Shown: positions 24,685 to 36,914, numbered from the stretch's first letter. The stretch: 64,000 bases of DNA from Clavulina sp. PMI_390 (GCA_015039315.1 WIDE01000024.1:2713-66712); one strand, 5' to 3'. The notes: a model not told the origin generated them from the sequence alone. Numbers and translations are program-made.

Positions 24685-25830
24685 ATGATCCCACTGCCTC
24701 CTCGCGCGTACCTCTTCATCGGTCTCAATGTCGCCCGATTCCTCTCCATCCTCACCCTCATCTTAACTTTCGCGTCCACTAGTAAGTGCTTATTGGCATC
24801 CAGGATAGACTCGATGCACATGAGCTAACCAATGATTTCTAGTTGTGGTCATGGTCAATGACATCCATGCTATCAAGCGTGGCACCAGTGGCATCCCCCC
24901 TGTCACCAATGTCAATGTCAATGGTACCGAGTACTACTACGAGTGCGACTACCTGGAGAACAGCACGTAAGCACTACGACGCTGACCTCTACTGAACTTT
25001 CGCTCATCAAACTTCCCCATACAGTGTTCCCATCCAGTCTGGTGGCTCGATGTTCTCAGTCATCAACCACATTTTCATCATCTTCCAATGCATCATCCTG
25101 ACCCTCGCCGAGATGTCCCTGGTTTCCAAGTTCTTCAATAACTTTATTCCCGTCCTCGGCAAGGAGCACGGTGTTGCCATCCTCGGCTTCATGCAAATCT
25201 TGTAAGTGTGCCATTTGACAGTTTGATTTTCTCATCCACCCAACTCACAATTATCTCCTCTACTATAGCATCGGTGCTGCTGTCCTCTCGCATCATGTCC
25301 CAACATTTGCGCTCGTCTCTGCCTTCTTCCTCTTCGCCATGGGCATCATCAATGTCCTCCTTGGTATCGCCTTCCGCGCCAGCATTAAGGAGAAGCGCTC
25401 CCTCACCTCATGGCGCGAGCGCGTCAAGAAGCCCACTCTCCCCCGTACCGCCGCCGACTTCCGCTCCGCAGCCGCCGCCGGCGTGCTCAACGCAGGTGGA
25501 ACCGTCTTCACCAACATGACCGGCTCGTCCGTCGCAGGGAACATGATGGCTGAGAAGGCTGCTTCTGCGTTCTCTCGTTCTGGGAGCAGCAGCGGCGAGC
25601 ACTCTGGATACGGCTTTGGGCGCCAGGGTGAGAAGCAGGCGGGCCTCAAGGGATTCCTGATCTCGCGTCCCCAGGAGAGTCTGCCCCGCTACGTCCCTCG
25701 CCCCAGCGCATCGACCAACTCCCGCCCCACCTCGCCGCCCCGCGCTACCTCGCGCGCGAGCATTAGCTCGTACTCGTCCGAGGACTCGGTCGATAACCTC
25801 GGTGCAGCGAACAAGGCGAACCGCATTTGA
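24685..25830 (+). CDS. DUF7598-type four-helix membrane protein
   Basis: Four exons (24685-24781, 24843-24966, 25025-25201, 25269-25830) give 319 residues. The start MIPLPPRAYLFIGLNVARF leads into four hydrophobic helices: about 8-38, 80-100 (SVINHIFIIFQCIILTLAEM), 118-140 and 143-160 (FALVSAFFLFAMGIINVLLG). The loop between helices 1 and 2 has N-glycosylation sequons and a Cys. The C-terminal half is a cytosolic-looking Ser/Arg-rich tail (SRPTSPPRATSRASISSYSS). This matches a basidiomycete-specific uncharacterised membrane family; its role is unknown. Every exon join keeps frame, so the model is firm even though function is not. Confidence 0.8.
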
Positions 25831-26388
25831 GCACGGTTGAAGATGATTGCAGATGACGACGAACGATGATGATGATTGAAAAATGACGAGACCATAGACT
25901 CTTGCCTAAACGCACGCACTCCATGCCAATAACGTTCTCGTTCACATTACACTACCCTCTTTGCGACGCGCTGTTCTTAATCCCCTCCCTCCTGCCCCAC
26001 CTCCTCCCTCTCGCGCGCGCGTACAAGCATTGGCTCTCCTTCTCTACCCTCGGACTATTGTTATTACATTACCACGGACTTCGCATCAGGTTTCTTTTGT
26101 TCTCGATACCTTGATCTACCACAGAACATTTGACACAATTTGTAGCCTTAATTTTCCCTTGCAATTGAATACCATCCCCAAAGAATAACTGTATTTTATT
26201 CTGAATGTGTGGCCGCTCAAAGAGAGAGCCTAGTGAGTACATGTTGACAATAGCACCCTGAGATATATTGCCATGAATGGCGAACTGGTGTTGCTACGAC
26301 CTCCCACAACCATAATACTTTACAGACAAGCAAGGGGGTTCTTATTGTACAAGAATCTAACAAGCTATGCTAGACCACCGAAGGGGGC
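25831..26388. other. Convergent 3' intergenic region
   Basis: 558 bp between the stops of the DUF7598 gene (+) and the CREG-like gene (-). Contains (GATGAT)-type triplet repeats just after the DUF7598 stop and a pyrimidine-rich stretch; probably both 3' UTRs. No gene seen. Confidence 0.5.
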
Positions 26389-27471
26389 TTAACCAGATTT
26401 CTGATATAGATCGAGAGGAATATAGCCAATGTAGTGCGTCCTGGACGTGGCGTTATTGAGGTCCAGGGGGTTTCAATCAGTTGGACACATAAATGGCATA
26501 ACGGACACCACTCACCCTCCAAATCCTCCTACATAATATACTGCTTCAGGATCGAATCGAGCCCAGGCAACATCCTGTAATCAGGTATGTATGGGAGGAG
26601 CGCCAACGAGCGATAGGGCGCCCCATGATTATACGATAGTGATTAGCGCAAAGGCTCAAGGAGATAGAAGGAAAGGACTGATAGGGACGCACATGGAAGG
26701 CACCTCGACCAGGAATCCACCACTTTGAGTCGGGATGATAGGAGAGGTAGCATTCCGCCAACTCGTCCGAGTCGTCACCATCCTGATTTTCGGAGGGATC
26801 GCCAGAGTGTGTACCGCGCACATGCATCCAGTCATCAGAGAGTAAAGTTAGGTTGCCCATGAGTGAGACACGAGGTTTCGTGACAGGGGAAGGAGACAGT
26901 GGAAGCTCCTGCACGATGAACGTAGCTTGCCCAGAGGTCTTCCACGTTGTTAATAGGTTGTCTTCGTCTCCTTCAGACCACTCTAATGGGGTCTGAATGT
27001 TATCATCCGTAGAATGAACACTAGGATTGGGTTTGGCGAGGATGTTCTTGGCGTTCTGGGAGATGCGGAACATGATAAGGAGGAGCGATCCGTTGTTCGG
27101 GAAGCATGGTGCGTAGTACTCTGGTAGTGCAAATGCGTGTCCAGCGAGATTCTGAGGTGGTGCGTACCCAGAGAGGGGTTCAGCGTATGATGAAGAGGGG
27201 CCAAGATCGGGATACACAGAGGCGAGTGTACCGATAGATTGTGTTGCTAGCAACGAGCGAACGTTCTTGGCTTGTGCGCGCGCAAGCGAAAGACGATGTT
27301 AGATTCGATTGTTGCGCACGAGCACAGAGAGAGAGGATTTGAGAGCCGGAGAGTTGCCATCTCGAGCATGTTGTTGTTGGTAAGAGAGATGAACTTACCG
27401 GCATCTTCGAGGGTCTCTCTGCAATGAACGAGCTGGAGGGATAGAATGAAGGCGAATATGGCGCCTCGCAT
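26389..27471 (-). CDS. CREG-like secreted protein (FMN-binding split-barrel fold)
   Basis: Four exons (27471-27399, 27270-26693, 26574-26516, 26440-26389) give 253 residues. A signal peptide MRGAIFAFILSLQLVHC opens the protein. The body follows CREG / pyridoxamine-phosphate-oxidase-like order: ATQSIGTLASVYPD, then GHAFALPEYYAPCFPNNGSL, PRVSLMGNLTLL, YLSYHPDSKWWIPG, AWARFDPEAVYYVGGFG and the end THYIGYIPLDLYQKSG. CREG proteins are secreted or endolysosomal glycoproteins; most lack demonstrated oxidase activity, so no reaction is claimed. The last two exons are short and recovered only by phase and motif. Intron 1 (128 nt) is longer than its neighbours and its acceptor is the least certain point. 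The gene is divergent from the TMEM135-like gene. Confidence 0.85.
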
Positions 27472-28140
27472 TGTGATAGATCTAATCTCTCTGCCTTCGT
27501 TTACGGTCGAGTAGTGTGGGGAGAGGAAGATGGATATGGAGGCTGGGATCAGCTGACGTTAGCGCCCATTCAGTCCTCTGTCTGTCTGTGGAAATAGAGA
27601 CCGGATTTCATGTCCACCGTAGCAGCAGCGAGACTTGGATTAGACGAGCGCAAGGCCCGTATTGCTGGGTCGCAGTGGCTCGAAGAGTAATAGCGCACAA
27701 AGAAGTCTTGGAAAAGCCAAGCGAGCAGCACATCATGAGTTTTGCATATGAACTTGACAAGCACAGTGGAGTTGTGTGCGATCGAGTAATACAACAGAAG
27801 CTTTGTGGGTGCATCTGCCTATTGGATGCGCTAATCAAGAGCGCGGGTCTTATTCCACCCCCTCTTCTTCTCCACATAATAATCACGTTCACGATTTGAA
27901 CAATTCAGCTCCGGCTCTGTCAAGTTGGTCGACAGCCGGACGCGAGTCGCCTTCGGGAATCCAATTCCCACCCGTGTTCTGCACATGCGCCTCATCCACC
28001 CTTCAAGCTCCGGACCACCACCAACAGCAGCGCCAGTCCTCCTACCCCCTTAGTGCGAGCTTGGATCTCGTTACTCCTCTGGACGCTGTGTCGTCACTGC
28101 TACTAAGCCTCTAGAACCGATCTCGCGCGCCACATCCACA
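27472..28140. other. Divergent promoter region
   Basis: 669 bp between the starts of the CREG-like gene (-) and the TMEM135-like gene (+). Frames on both strands overlap each other and have no recognisable content. No TATA box stands out. Confidence 0.5.
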
Positions 28141-30235
28141 ATGGACGGTGAAAAGGCAGACAAGTCGGTGGACGCCGCTCGCGCATTTGAGCGTGAACTC
28201 AGTCGTCGCCTGCGCCCCTTTGCCATCACATATGCCTTGGTGTCCTTGCCGCGTGTCCTTGGGATCCTTGCCTCTAAAGGCAGCTTCATGTGCGCATCCT
28301 CTGTTCATCTCATCGTGTGCATCATCCTGGACACTCACTCACACGTTGCATCTCGTGTCACTCACTCACTCATTGCATTATTCAGAAAGCGACTCGAGCG
28401 GGTCCTCCGAGCCCTCCTTAAACCTTCCTCTTCCAACCTCAAGCTTGCAGCATTCCCAGCAGTCCTTCCCTTCATCTACCAGTCCCTCCTTCCCTGGGTC
28501 AAGAAATACACCCAATCCAAATATGCTAGCGAAATCACAGCATTCCTTTCCTCCCCAGCTGCACTCCTCTTGCCTACGGGCCTTCGCGTCTATCTTGCCA
28601 TGTACACCATCACCTCTGCCATGACCACATTCTTCAAGAGTGCATCACCAGCAGACCAGGCTCGGAAAGTCGCCGAGGGGCGGCAAGACGAGAAGGAATG
28701 GCGCGACTACCTTCCTCCCGTAAGCAATCCTTTTCCTGCTTCGTCTTCTTCCCCCTGTTTCATGCCGATCAGTTGGGGGGTGCACGCGACATGCCGCGGA
28801 GCCTCCTCCCCGATGGCGATCTCGAGCGAGGGCGGGTGATTTGACGTTTGACGGGCGCTTCGTGAATCGGGATCTTTATTCGGACGCCAGATCGATCTAA
28901 CCCTATTCCTCTTCCCTCTGTCATTATCCTTCCTAGGTCACCGTGCTCAATGCCATCGGGAACTCGTGGATGGTCTACAGCTGGTTCCACGAAAAGGGTG
29001 TCTTCCCCAAGAGCTATGAAAAATTAATCCTCGACGTGAGTCATTCATACCATCAACTACTATTTACGGCCAAACTGACATTGTTGCTCCCCCGCATCCC
29101 ATTCCATTCCACTAAAACAGCATTCCCCACATTACGTCCCTGCAGGCACAAAACCCCTCGAGCTCCGCGACTTCCTCGAAACGACCCTCAACCCGCCCGT
29201 ACCAAACCGAGTGCCTGGTGCGCACCAGTGGGATGTCTGCCTGCACCTCCATCCCGACGATCCCTCATGCACGATCAACCACCTCAAAGCATGGCGAGAC
29301 GGTATCCCACAGGTCGCCAAGTGGGTTGCTGGGTTTGGTGCGCTCAGCACGCTGTTGACGTTCAAGAACCGCGTTCTGTCAGAGTAAGTCTCGACAGCTG
29401 TCAATGAGGTGATTAGAGTTCTGACGCTGGTGTACTTGGCTCTTTCTTCTCATTTACTAGACCTATTGCTGCCCTCAAAGACTGGCTCAACTACCTCGTA
29501 CGGGGCATTCTTTATGTGAATGGGTCGATTCAAACCGTGTGGGCTGTCACATGTCTCCTACAAAGACTCCTAGATGGAAACACGATCCCAAAACTTCGGT
29601 ATGATCTCTTCCCTAATTCTTCTTTGTCTGTATATCTAATCTGACCCTTGCCATCTAGCTGGATAATCAACGGGTCCATAGCCTCACTGTGGGTATACGC
29701 CCTCCCACTCAAGCGTCAATCCGAAATCAGCATCTACGTCGCACGCATCGGCATCCTCTCCGTCTGGCGCGCCTACCGCAAGCACTCCAACGTGCACATC
29801 CCCAAGGGCGAAATCGCACTCCTCGCACTAGGATGGACGATGCTCCTGCAGCTCCGCGCACGCAGCTGGAAGATCGAGGGCCTCATGCGCCGCGCGATCA
29901 CGTTTGTGGAGGGTAATGAGAGACAGTTGGAGAAGGAGCGCGCGACGTGGAGTCCGGATCCGAGTCGTGTGGGCAGTGCGGAGAATCTGTATGCGCTTGG
30001 TTTGGAGGCTGTTGCTCCTGCTGGGAGTAACAGGGCGTTGAGGAGGGAGCAGCTGGATGCCCTTGGTGCGCTGGATATTGAGAGGAGATCCATGAGGAAT
30101 TACCAGCCTTCGCGCGTAGGGAGCACGGCGAGCGTGATGAGCGCTGTTACGGACTCTGGGTTCGAGACCCCAGATGAGGGCGAGGAGCCGAAGGGCCATA
30201 GGGGCGACTTCAAGATTGAGTCGCGGGCGAGTTAG
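28141..30235 (+). CDS. TMEM135-like integral membrane protein
   Basis: Exons 28141-28289, 28386-28719, 28937-29035, 29121-29383, 29461-29598 and 29659-30235 join to 519 residues. Several hydrophobic segments are spread along the protein (LAAFPAVLPFIYQSLLPW, AALLLPTGLRVYLAMYTI, LVRGILYVNGSIQTVWAV, EIALLALGWTMLLQL). The block WDVCLHLHPDDPSCTINHL, with its conserved Cys pair, and the following helical region match TMEM135-family proteins, which in animals act at mitochondria and peroxisomes. Intron 1 (28290-28385, 96 nt) is a multiple of three and has no in-frame stop, so retention would add 32 residues. The tail is polar and Ser-rich. Exact function in fungi is not known to me. Confidence 0.75.
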
Positions 30236-30632
30236 AGGGCTGTTATCTGGATTGTGCGGGTTCAATCTTGAGCGTTAGGTGTAGTTTATCTTGGCGGATG
30301 ATGATGATATTATACACTACATCATACGAGTTGTCCTTTTGTATCATATATGTACCATTATTAAGAACGAAAGACCCATGACCCCCTTGGAAAGGAATTA
30401 GCCAATTGAAATATGCAGTGTGATCATTCGCAGATTTCGTGATAGGCGTGGGCGTGGTGCAAAGAATATCGTACGGTCATAGACTTCATACAGCCGTCAA
30501 GGGCTCGCTCTCAAGACAGTACATGGTATGCATTGGGTGACAACAACATTGGTAGAATAGCTTATGATAAGTTACAGCTTCAGATGAATTGATACAGACA
30601 CTGGATGCTTGTGCTCCACTATACCAGAAAGC
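30236..30632. other. Convergent 3' intergenic region
   Basis: 397 bp between the stops of the TMEM135-like gene (+) and the Rap1-like gene (-); no gene or repeat seen. Confidence 0.55.
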
Positions 30633-33600
30633 CTACTCGACCTTCTCGCCCTTGTGGATTTTTAAAATAAGAAACTCGATCTCCGTCTAGAAAACGAGAA
30701 CAGGGTTAACTTGATTGACATGGTCATATACTGACGAATGATGCAATATACCTTTCGCGTCCGATAGTGCTCCTGCCAACCTTTCCAGGGATGCTGAGGA
30801 TGTGTGAGTGCAAACTCCCGGAACATCGCATCTTGTGATGTGGATGGTACACGTTTCGTTGACGGCGGGACAGCAGACCCAGTGGTGGTGGTAGTAGTAG
30901 TGATAGTAGTGATGACAGAAGCGGTGTCTGAAAACACTGAGACTGACGCATCTTCGTCCTCACTGGTGGTAGCGCCATAGTATTCTTTCCCCGAGTCTCC
31001 ACGGGCTCCCCGAGCAGCTGGAAGAGGGTGGACAGCAAAGTAACGGGCCAAAAGCACGTCGTCTGCATGAGAGTACCGCTGCCTCTTCCGCGGGCCAGTC
31101 GGAGATTCTGTCCCGGTAGGAGAAGAGAGGGGACCGTGGCTGGCGGTTAGATTTTGATGGGACGGGTGAACGGTCTGGATGGGCGCAGCTTCGAGAGTAA
31201 ACTCTAGCTCGTGCCGATGTCTTCGCCAGAACTATGAACATTGTGGTTTCGAGTAAATAATTGCAAAAGAGGACAGCGGGGAGTTATGTCATACCTTAAC
31301 CCAAGAGGCCCTGGTGTGGTGGGGGGCCTAGTTTCATGATCAATTTGGAGGCTAATGGAGTCGTTGCGAACAAAAGTTCCTCACCTTTTCAACAACTTCG
31401 CTCCACAAGTTTGACATGTTGATATCATCCGTCAACGTAACCCCTGGTTCCCGATAGCGATTTGCCTCACGTCTACGGGACCCACGATGAGCTCAAATTT
31501 TCGGTATACATCTCGCCTTTATGTACGATCAACTTACCTTCTGAACGCAATGAAACGTAACAAGAAATCCATATCTGGCCCAGAGAACGCCACGCCCTTT
31601 CCACTCTTGCTCAAATGCAGAACATTAGGGGCAATGGGCTCCGTCTCCTGGAAGAAATCATTCGGTGTTGACGGGGTGGCCCTGCCAGCAACGAGATATG
31701 GGACTGCTGGGAGGTGCCTGTACCGAAGCTTGCCTCCCGTTCCTGTTAGCAATATGAGCGTACTTTGCGACGAGCCCTCTGTTATCGCTGCCTGTGCTTC
31801 CGATTCGGGTTCGACAGATGGGGACAAAAGCAATGGGCTATGGAGAGTGGTAGTCGATGACGAAGAACTGGCATGAAGATGCTGAGAAAGTTGTGGGCGA
31901 GGGCTATGGGGGTCGAAGTGCAGTTGGGGAGTTGGTGTGGGCATGGGCGTGGATGGATTGACATCCCTTGCATAACCCCCCAGTTGCACTTTGTGTTTGT
32001 CGCAATAGCGTCTCCAGCTGAAAAAGGTGTGGTGTGGAGCCTTGAATAGGACAATCATTTGAATGTAAGTGCCTGTTACACGCCGGTATTTCCTGCCACT
32101 CACCTTTAAAGCCAGGCGCTCGCAAATGTCGCGCAAACTAGCCAGCCAAGCGATGCATTAGCATTGACTAGCCTGCAGGCTCACGAGACCAATAAATAAA
32201 ACACATACCTTAGAACTAAGCCAACCTCTTTGCAATACGCGATGTATTGATAGAGATAGTTGACGTCCTCATCAGTGAACACATAGCCACCATGCACCGA
32301 ACGAACGGGATTGCGCGGCGGGCTCGGCGATCTCCGTTGAGTAGGGATGGGAGCTGGTGAATTCTGCGGAGTAGGTGGCCGCTTGATCGGTTGAAAATCC
32401 TAGTGGTTCGATCGTCAACACATAATATAGCAGAGCAATTGTTGTTAGCATACCCGATTCTTTCGTTTCAACGGACGGTCAGAGGGGCTTGTGATTTCAG
32501 GTGCAGCCGCAAGAGGGGGCTCCAGGTCAACCAATGTCGGATGAGCAGGTTCAGCAAGTGTCTCAGTGGGTGGTACATTGAGGAAGAACGAGGCAAGATC
32601 CTCTTGCGGTTGCAAATTGAACGGTGTAGCGTTCTGAGGAAATTGTAAGACTCAGGTTTCTTTTCACAGACCGCCAGGAAGACTCTACCTGGAAGAAAAG
32701 ATCGGCGTTAAAGGATCGGCCGTGTTCATCCCAAGGGGCAGACGACGAGTTCTGTAGTACATCATTGGATAATAAGGATGATGCAGCTGCAGCCTCGGCA
32801 TCTTCTACCCACGATTCGGGTAAACTGGGGAATGTGCCAGGAATGAGGAGTTGAGAAAAGAGCGAGGAGGTATCTTGGTTATTGAGTTCTGGTGCCAGGA
32901 GGAAGCTGGTAGAGGTGGTATTGAGAAGGAAGGGGTTACGGGATTCCTGGGGAGCCAACCCTTCTGGAGGGACAGAGACAGTTTGTGGAGTGGAAGGAGG
33001 CGTTTTTGCAAGGCTTGTCGACGCTAAGCGTAGTGGCGTCCCATGTCTCGATATCTCATCGATGTTAAGGGCAGCAATGGCAGGAGTCCCATTTATCGGA
33101 GGATCGCTAGAGATATTCGTGTAGCCCTTAAGCGTAAAACATTGATTAGTTCACTCATGGCATACCTTAGGAAGTACTGAGTGCCAGTTACTTTCCATCC
33201 CCCCCAGTCGTTGCTGTGGCCAAGGGAGAGTATGCTGTTTTGCTGAACACATGCCCAGACCCACTGAGAATCCAGTATAACTTTCCGTTTATTGCTAGCG
33301 TACACCCTCCAGATTGCCTGGCCACCTGGAGAGGAGGGGGCGACTAGTGCATCGGGCGAATCCGCCACAATAAATCGCTGCCCAATCACTAGGGAGAGGG
33401 GTCCAACGTACCAAGAATATAGGTGGCAACACTCAAATTCGGAGTCACAAGTCCCCCTCGTCTCTGCAAGCTGGGTTTAGAGACAGAAAAGCTCAGCATT
33501 GGGAGGACAGTGCCAGTGCTCACAGTGATGGCCTCAACGACTGAGTCTCTGTCATGGACGTCTTCGTGGACGTGGAACGCCAAGGGAGTTCCAATTATCG

Positions 33601-33676
33601 GATCCGCAAATAGGTGGTCATCATACGCGTGAGAGCCAGAATACAGAGTCTGACTTGGTGGCGGGTCTGGTCCCAT
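30633..33676 (-). CDS. RAP1: BRCT plus three Myb-like domains: candidate telomere protein Rap1
   Basis: Eleven exons give about 813-820 residues. The N-terminus holds a BRCT-like region (SVATYIL ... RFIVADSPDA ... RKVILDSQWVWACVQQNSIL, about 75-150). Three related Rap1-Myb-like units follow: A (about 399-455, YVFTDEDVNYLYQYIA ... APHHTFFSWRRYCDKH), B (about 590-660, FSGPDMDFLLRFIA ... APHHTRASWVKFWRRH) and C (about 690-815, YSHADDVLLARYFA ... HPQHPWKGWQEHYRTR). Ser/Pro-rich linkers separate them. BRCT followed by Myb domains is the Rap1 layout, a shelterin-type protein that binds telomeric DNA or its Taz/TRF partner. No RCT domain is evident. The BRCT is interrupted by an unusually short intron (33389-33411, 23 nt, or 33389-33432, 44 nt), which is the weakest join. 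Divergent from YSH1 over 140 bp. Confidence 0.7.
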
Positions 33677-33816
33677 TTCTGTGGTTGCCTTCGGGACCGA
33701 GCGTCACCTCCTTCGTCACAAACACCACCACAACCATCTCAACTCGAGTGCTCAGTGGTGGATATATATCCAGCAATCAGACTGTATAAGAAAAAGAGCT
33801 TCAGGCTGACGGCAAC
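33677..33816. promoter_or_regulatory. Divergent promoter RAP1-like / YSH1
   Basis: 140 bp separate the two start codons, so both genes must share a bidirectional promoter. It contains TATATAT (33763-33769), about 48 bp before the YSH1 ATG. Confidence 0.5.
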
Positions 33817-36800
33817 ATGGCTGAGACGATGGACTCTCCGACCCTGTCGGTCACAATGTTAGGCGCGGGGCAAGAGGTTGGCAGGTCGTGTTGCGTGCTC
33901 AAGTACAGGGGCAAGACTGTCGTTTGCGACTGTGGCATCCATCCAGCCTATGATGGGCTAGCTTCGCTGCCTTTCATTGATGAGCTCGACTGGAGCACAG
34001 TAGATGCTATTCTCATTACCCAGTAAATATTTTTTGGGCGGTTGCTCACTCAAAAGAATGGATGTTTTGTCTTACCCCGGATTCACCACAGCTTCCATTT
34101 GGATCACGCTGCTGCTCTGACATATGTCACTGAGAGAGTGAGATTAGATTCAGTTCACTTGAAATCATGGTAATGCTCATCCGCCCTTCCAGACCAATTT
34201 CAGAGATGGACCTGGCAAGGTCTATATGACTCACCCAACGAAAGCTGTATACAAGTACATGATGCAGGATTTCGTGAAAATGAGGCAAGTTTATCTTATA
34301 CTATGGATATTGCCCCTACTAACTTGAGGTTTCATAGCAACAACGAAGAAGATGCCCTGTTCACTCCATTGGAGCTTGCGATGTCACTCAACACCATCAT
34401 CCCTGTGTCCACTCACCAGCAAATCACTGTATCCCCTGGCTTTTCATTCACCCCTTACCATGCTGGACACGTCCTTGGCGCATGCATGTACCTCATCGAC
34501 ATTGCAGGTCTCAAGATCCTCTACACAGGAGACTATTCCCGTGAAGAGGACCGACATCTCGTCAAAGCCGAGATCCCACCCGTGCGCCCCGACGTCCTGA
34601 TCATAGAGTCCACTTTCGGTGTCCAGACTCTCGAGAAACGGGAGGATTTGGAGGTCCGGTTCACAAACATGGTGCACGACATCATCCGTCGAGGAGGACA
34701 CGTCCTACTGCCGACTTTTGCTCTAGGGAGGGCGCAAGAGTTGCTGCTGATATTGGACGAATACTGGGCGCGGCATCCTGATCTGCATCGGGTGCCGATA
34801 TACTATGCCTCGAGCCTGGCAAAGAAGTGCATGGCTGTGTATCAGACGTATATCCACACTATGAATGCAAATATTCGTGGACGCTTTGCGAGACGTGATA
34901 ACCCCTTCGTCTTCAAGTTGCGTAAAACATCTGATCCTGCGTTTCGACCTTGAGAGTTCTTTTTCATTTGCACCATGAGTTCTGATCACTATCCTTAATC
35001 CCCTCTGCCACCCGCAGATATGTGTCTCCCATGTCCCAAAACCGCAACTGGGAAAGAAAGATAGGTGAAGGCCCCCCTTGTGTTGTTCTGGCCAGCCCTG
35101 GCTTTATGCAGTCAGGCACAAGTCGCCAGTTTCTTGAGATGTGGGCGCCCGACCCACGAAATGGATGCATCGTCACTGGCTATTCAGTGGAGGGAACTAT
35201 GGCGAGGGTGGGTTCCTTTGTTTGTGAATACCTACAGGATACTGACAAAACGTCCCAATAGGACATCGTGAATGAGCCTGAGGAGATCACCTCCATGTCT
35301 GGGCAGACTATTCCTCGGAGGCTGTCAGTTGAAGGCATCTCCTTCTCTGCGCATGTGGACTTTTCGCAAAATTCTGAGTTTATCGAGGCTGTGAAAGCTC
35401 GTCATATTGTATGTCTTAAGGCTCAAGTACATGCAAGCTACTCTAATGATATCTTTTCCGCAGGTGCTCGTTCACGGAGAACAAAACGCAATGGGTCGAT
35501 TAAGAGCAGCAATGCAAGCCAGGTACAAGGATCGTAACGAAGACGTTAAACTTTACACACCACGGAACCTGGAAGAGCTCCTCATCAGCTTCAGAGGAGA
35601 ACGTGTCGCTAAAGTAAGCCTATCGCAATCGTCCCTCCCAGCTGATAATTCCAACCACGAGCTCACCCTTGGTGCCAGGCGATTGGACAACTTGCTTCGA
35701 AACAACTCGTTCCCAATGCACCTCTATCTGGCCTCTTGGTTGCGAAAGACTTCTCATATACCCTCCTCGATCCACGGGACCTCAGGGATTTCACTGGCCT
35801 CAATACCAGCGCTGTCACCCAGCGGATGAATGTGTATTTGGGGGTGGGACTGGATCTCGTCCGGTGGCACCTAGAAGGGATGTATGGGCGGGTCGAAGAG
35901 GGAGTGGATGAGGAGGGCCATCGAGTATTGAGGGTAAGAGACTCAGCGACATACTGGAATGACTGTGTGAGGTACTGACTGTCAGCATTTTACTAGGTCA
36001 TGGGCGCAGTTGATGTCAAGCATACCACAGAAGAGGAACTGACACTTGAATGGGCTTCGAGTGCCGCAAGCGACATGATAGCAGACTCTGTTATGGCTGT
36101 CATTGTTGGCATTGACAAGAGCCCGGCATCAGTCAAACGTATGAATAGCAAATTCCTCTCTTGCGTTTCCCCTGTCTCTAATTATTTTATCAACGTTTAG
36201 TGACAGCATCCTCGCACTCTCACTCACATTCACATCATGACACCCACCCACACACCGACATCGATGCACGAGAGGACTCCAAAGACCCAACAACCGCCTC
36301 TGACGCTGCCCTTCACGCTGGAGCTTTGCGCACAGAGAAGATTGCAAAATTCCTTGAAGCCCACTTTGGGGATGTCGACGTCGTGGAAACTCGAGAGGTC
36401 GAGGCAGGGGAAGAAGATAACAATGGGGACAGCCCAATGACTGATGGCGATGAACCCTCAAAAGCAGAGAATACGGACAATGGAAAGCTTCTCGTATTTG
36501 ACCCTGCTATTGTCGTCAAGCTTGATGAGTACGAAGCTCGGGTTGGCCTGCTGGACTTGGTGCGTCATTTCTCTTTTTCCGCAGATATCATGAACTCGTG
36601 CTAATGTTCTTTCCTAGGTTGTTCATTGCGAATATGAACCTCTCAAGCAGCGTGTCGAGTCCGTACTCGAGATGGCAATGACGACGGTTGACAGCCTCTC
36701 CAAATTGTACACCGCGCCATCTGACGCTAGCAACGCATTTAACCCACTCGAGTCTTCAGCTCCCAAAAAATCCATTGTTGCAGGTGATGCTGTTGAGCCC

Positions 36801-36914
36801 ATTTCGATATCACTTCCACCACACGGGGAGGACGACGACTCGAAAACGGCGTCATCTGGTTCAACGACATCAAGTGCCGATTTGGAGCAGAAGAGCGAGG
36901 GGATGGAAGAGTAG
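33817..36914 (+). CDS. YSH1: Cleavage/polyadenylation endonuclease Ysh1 (CPSF73)
   Basis: Eleven exons join to 820 residues. The metallo-beta-lactamase core is complete: [11 protein letters not shown], the metal motif HFHLDH (69-74, formed across intron 1), [32 protein letters not shown], then the beta-CASP part with ASPGFMQSG and SVEGTMAR, and SFSAHVDF with a metal His. The C-terminal domain ([16 protein letters not shown] onwards) is also present. Ysh1 is the nuclease that cuts pre-mRNA at the poly(A) site in the CPF complex in the nucleus. Intron 3 (34285-34339) uses a GC donor (AG|GCAAGT), the accepted minor class; GT alternatives break the frame before [10 protein letters not shown] His-rich insert, [13 protein letters not shown], starts near residue 606. 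Only the start at 33817 precedes the conserved first strand. Confidence 0.95.
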
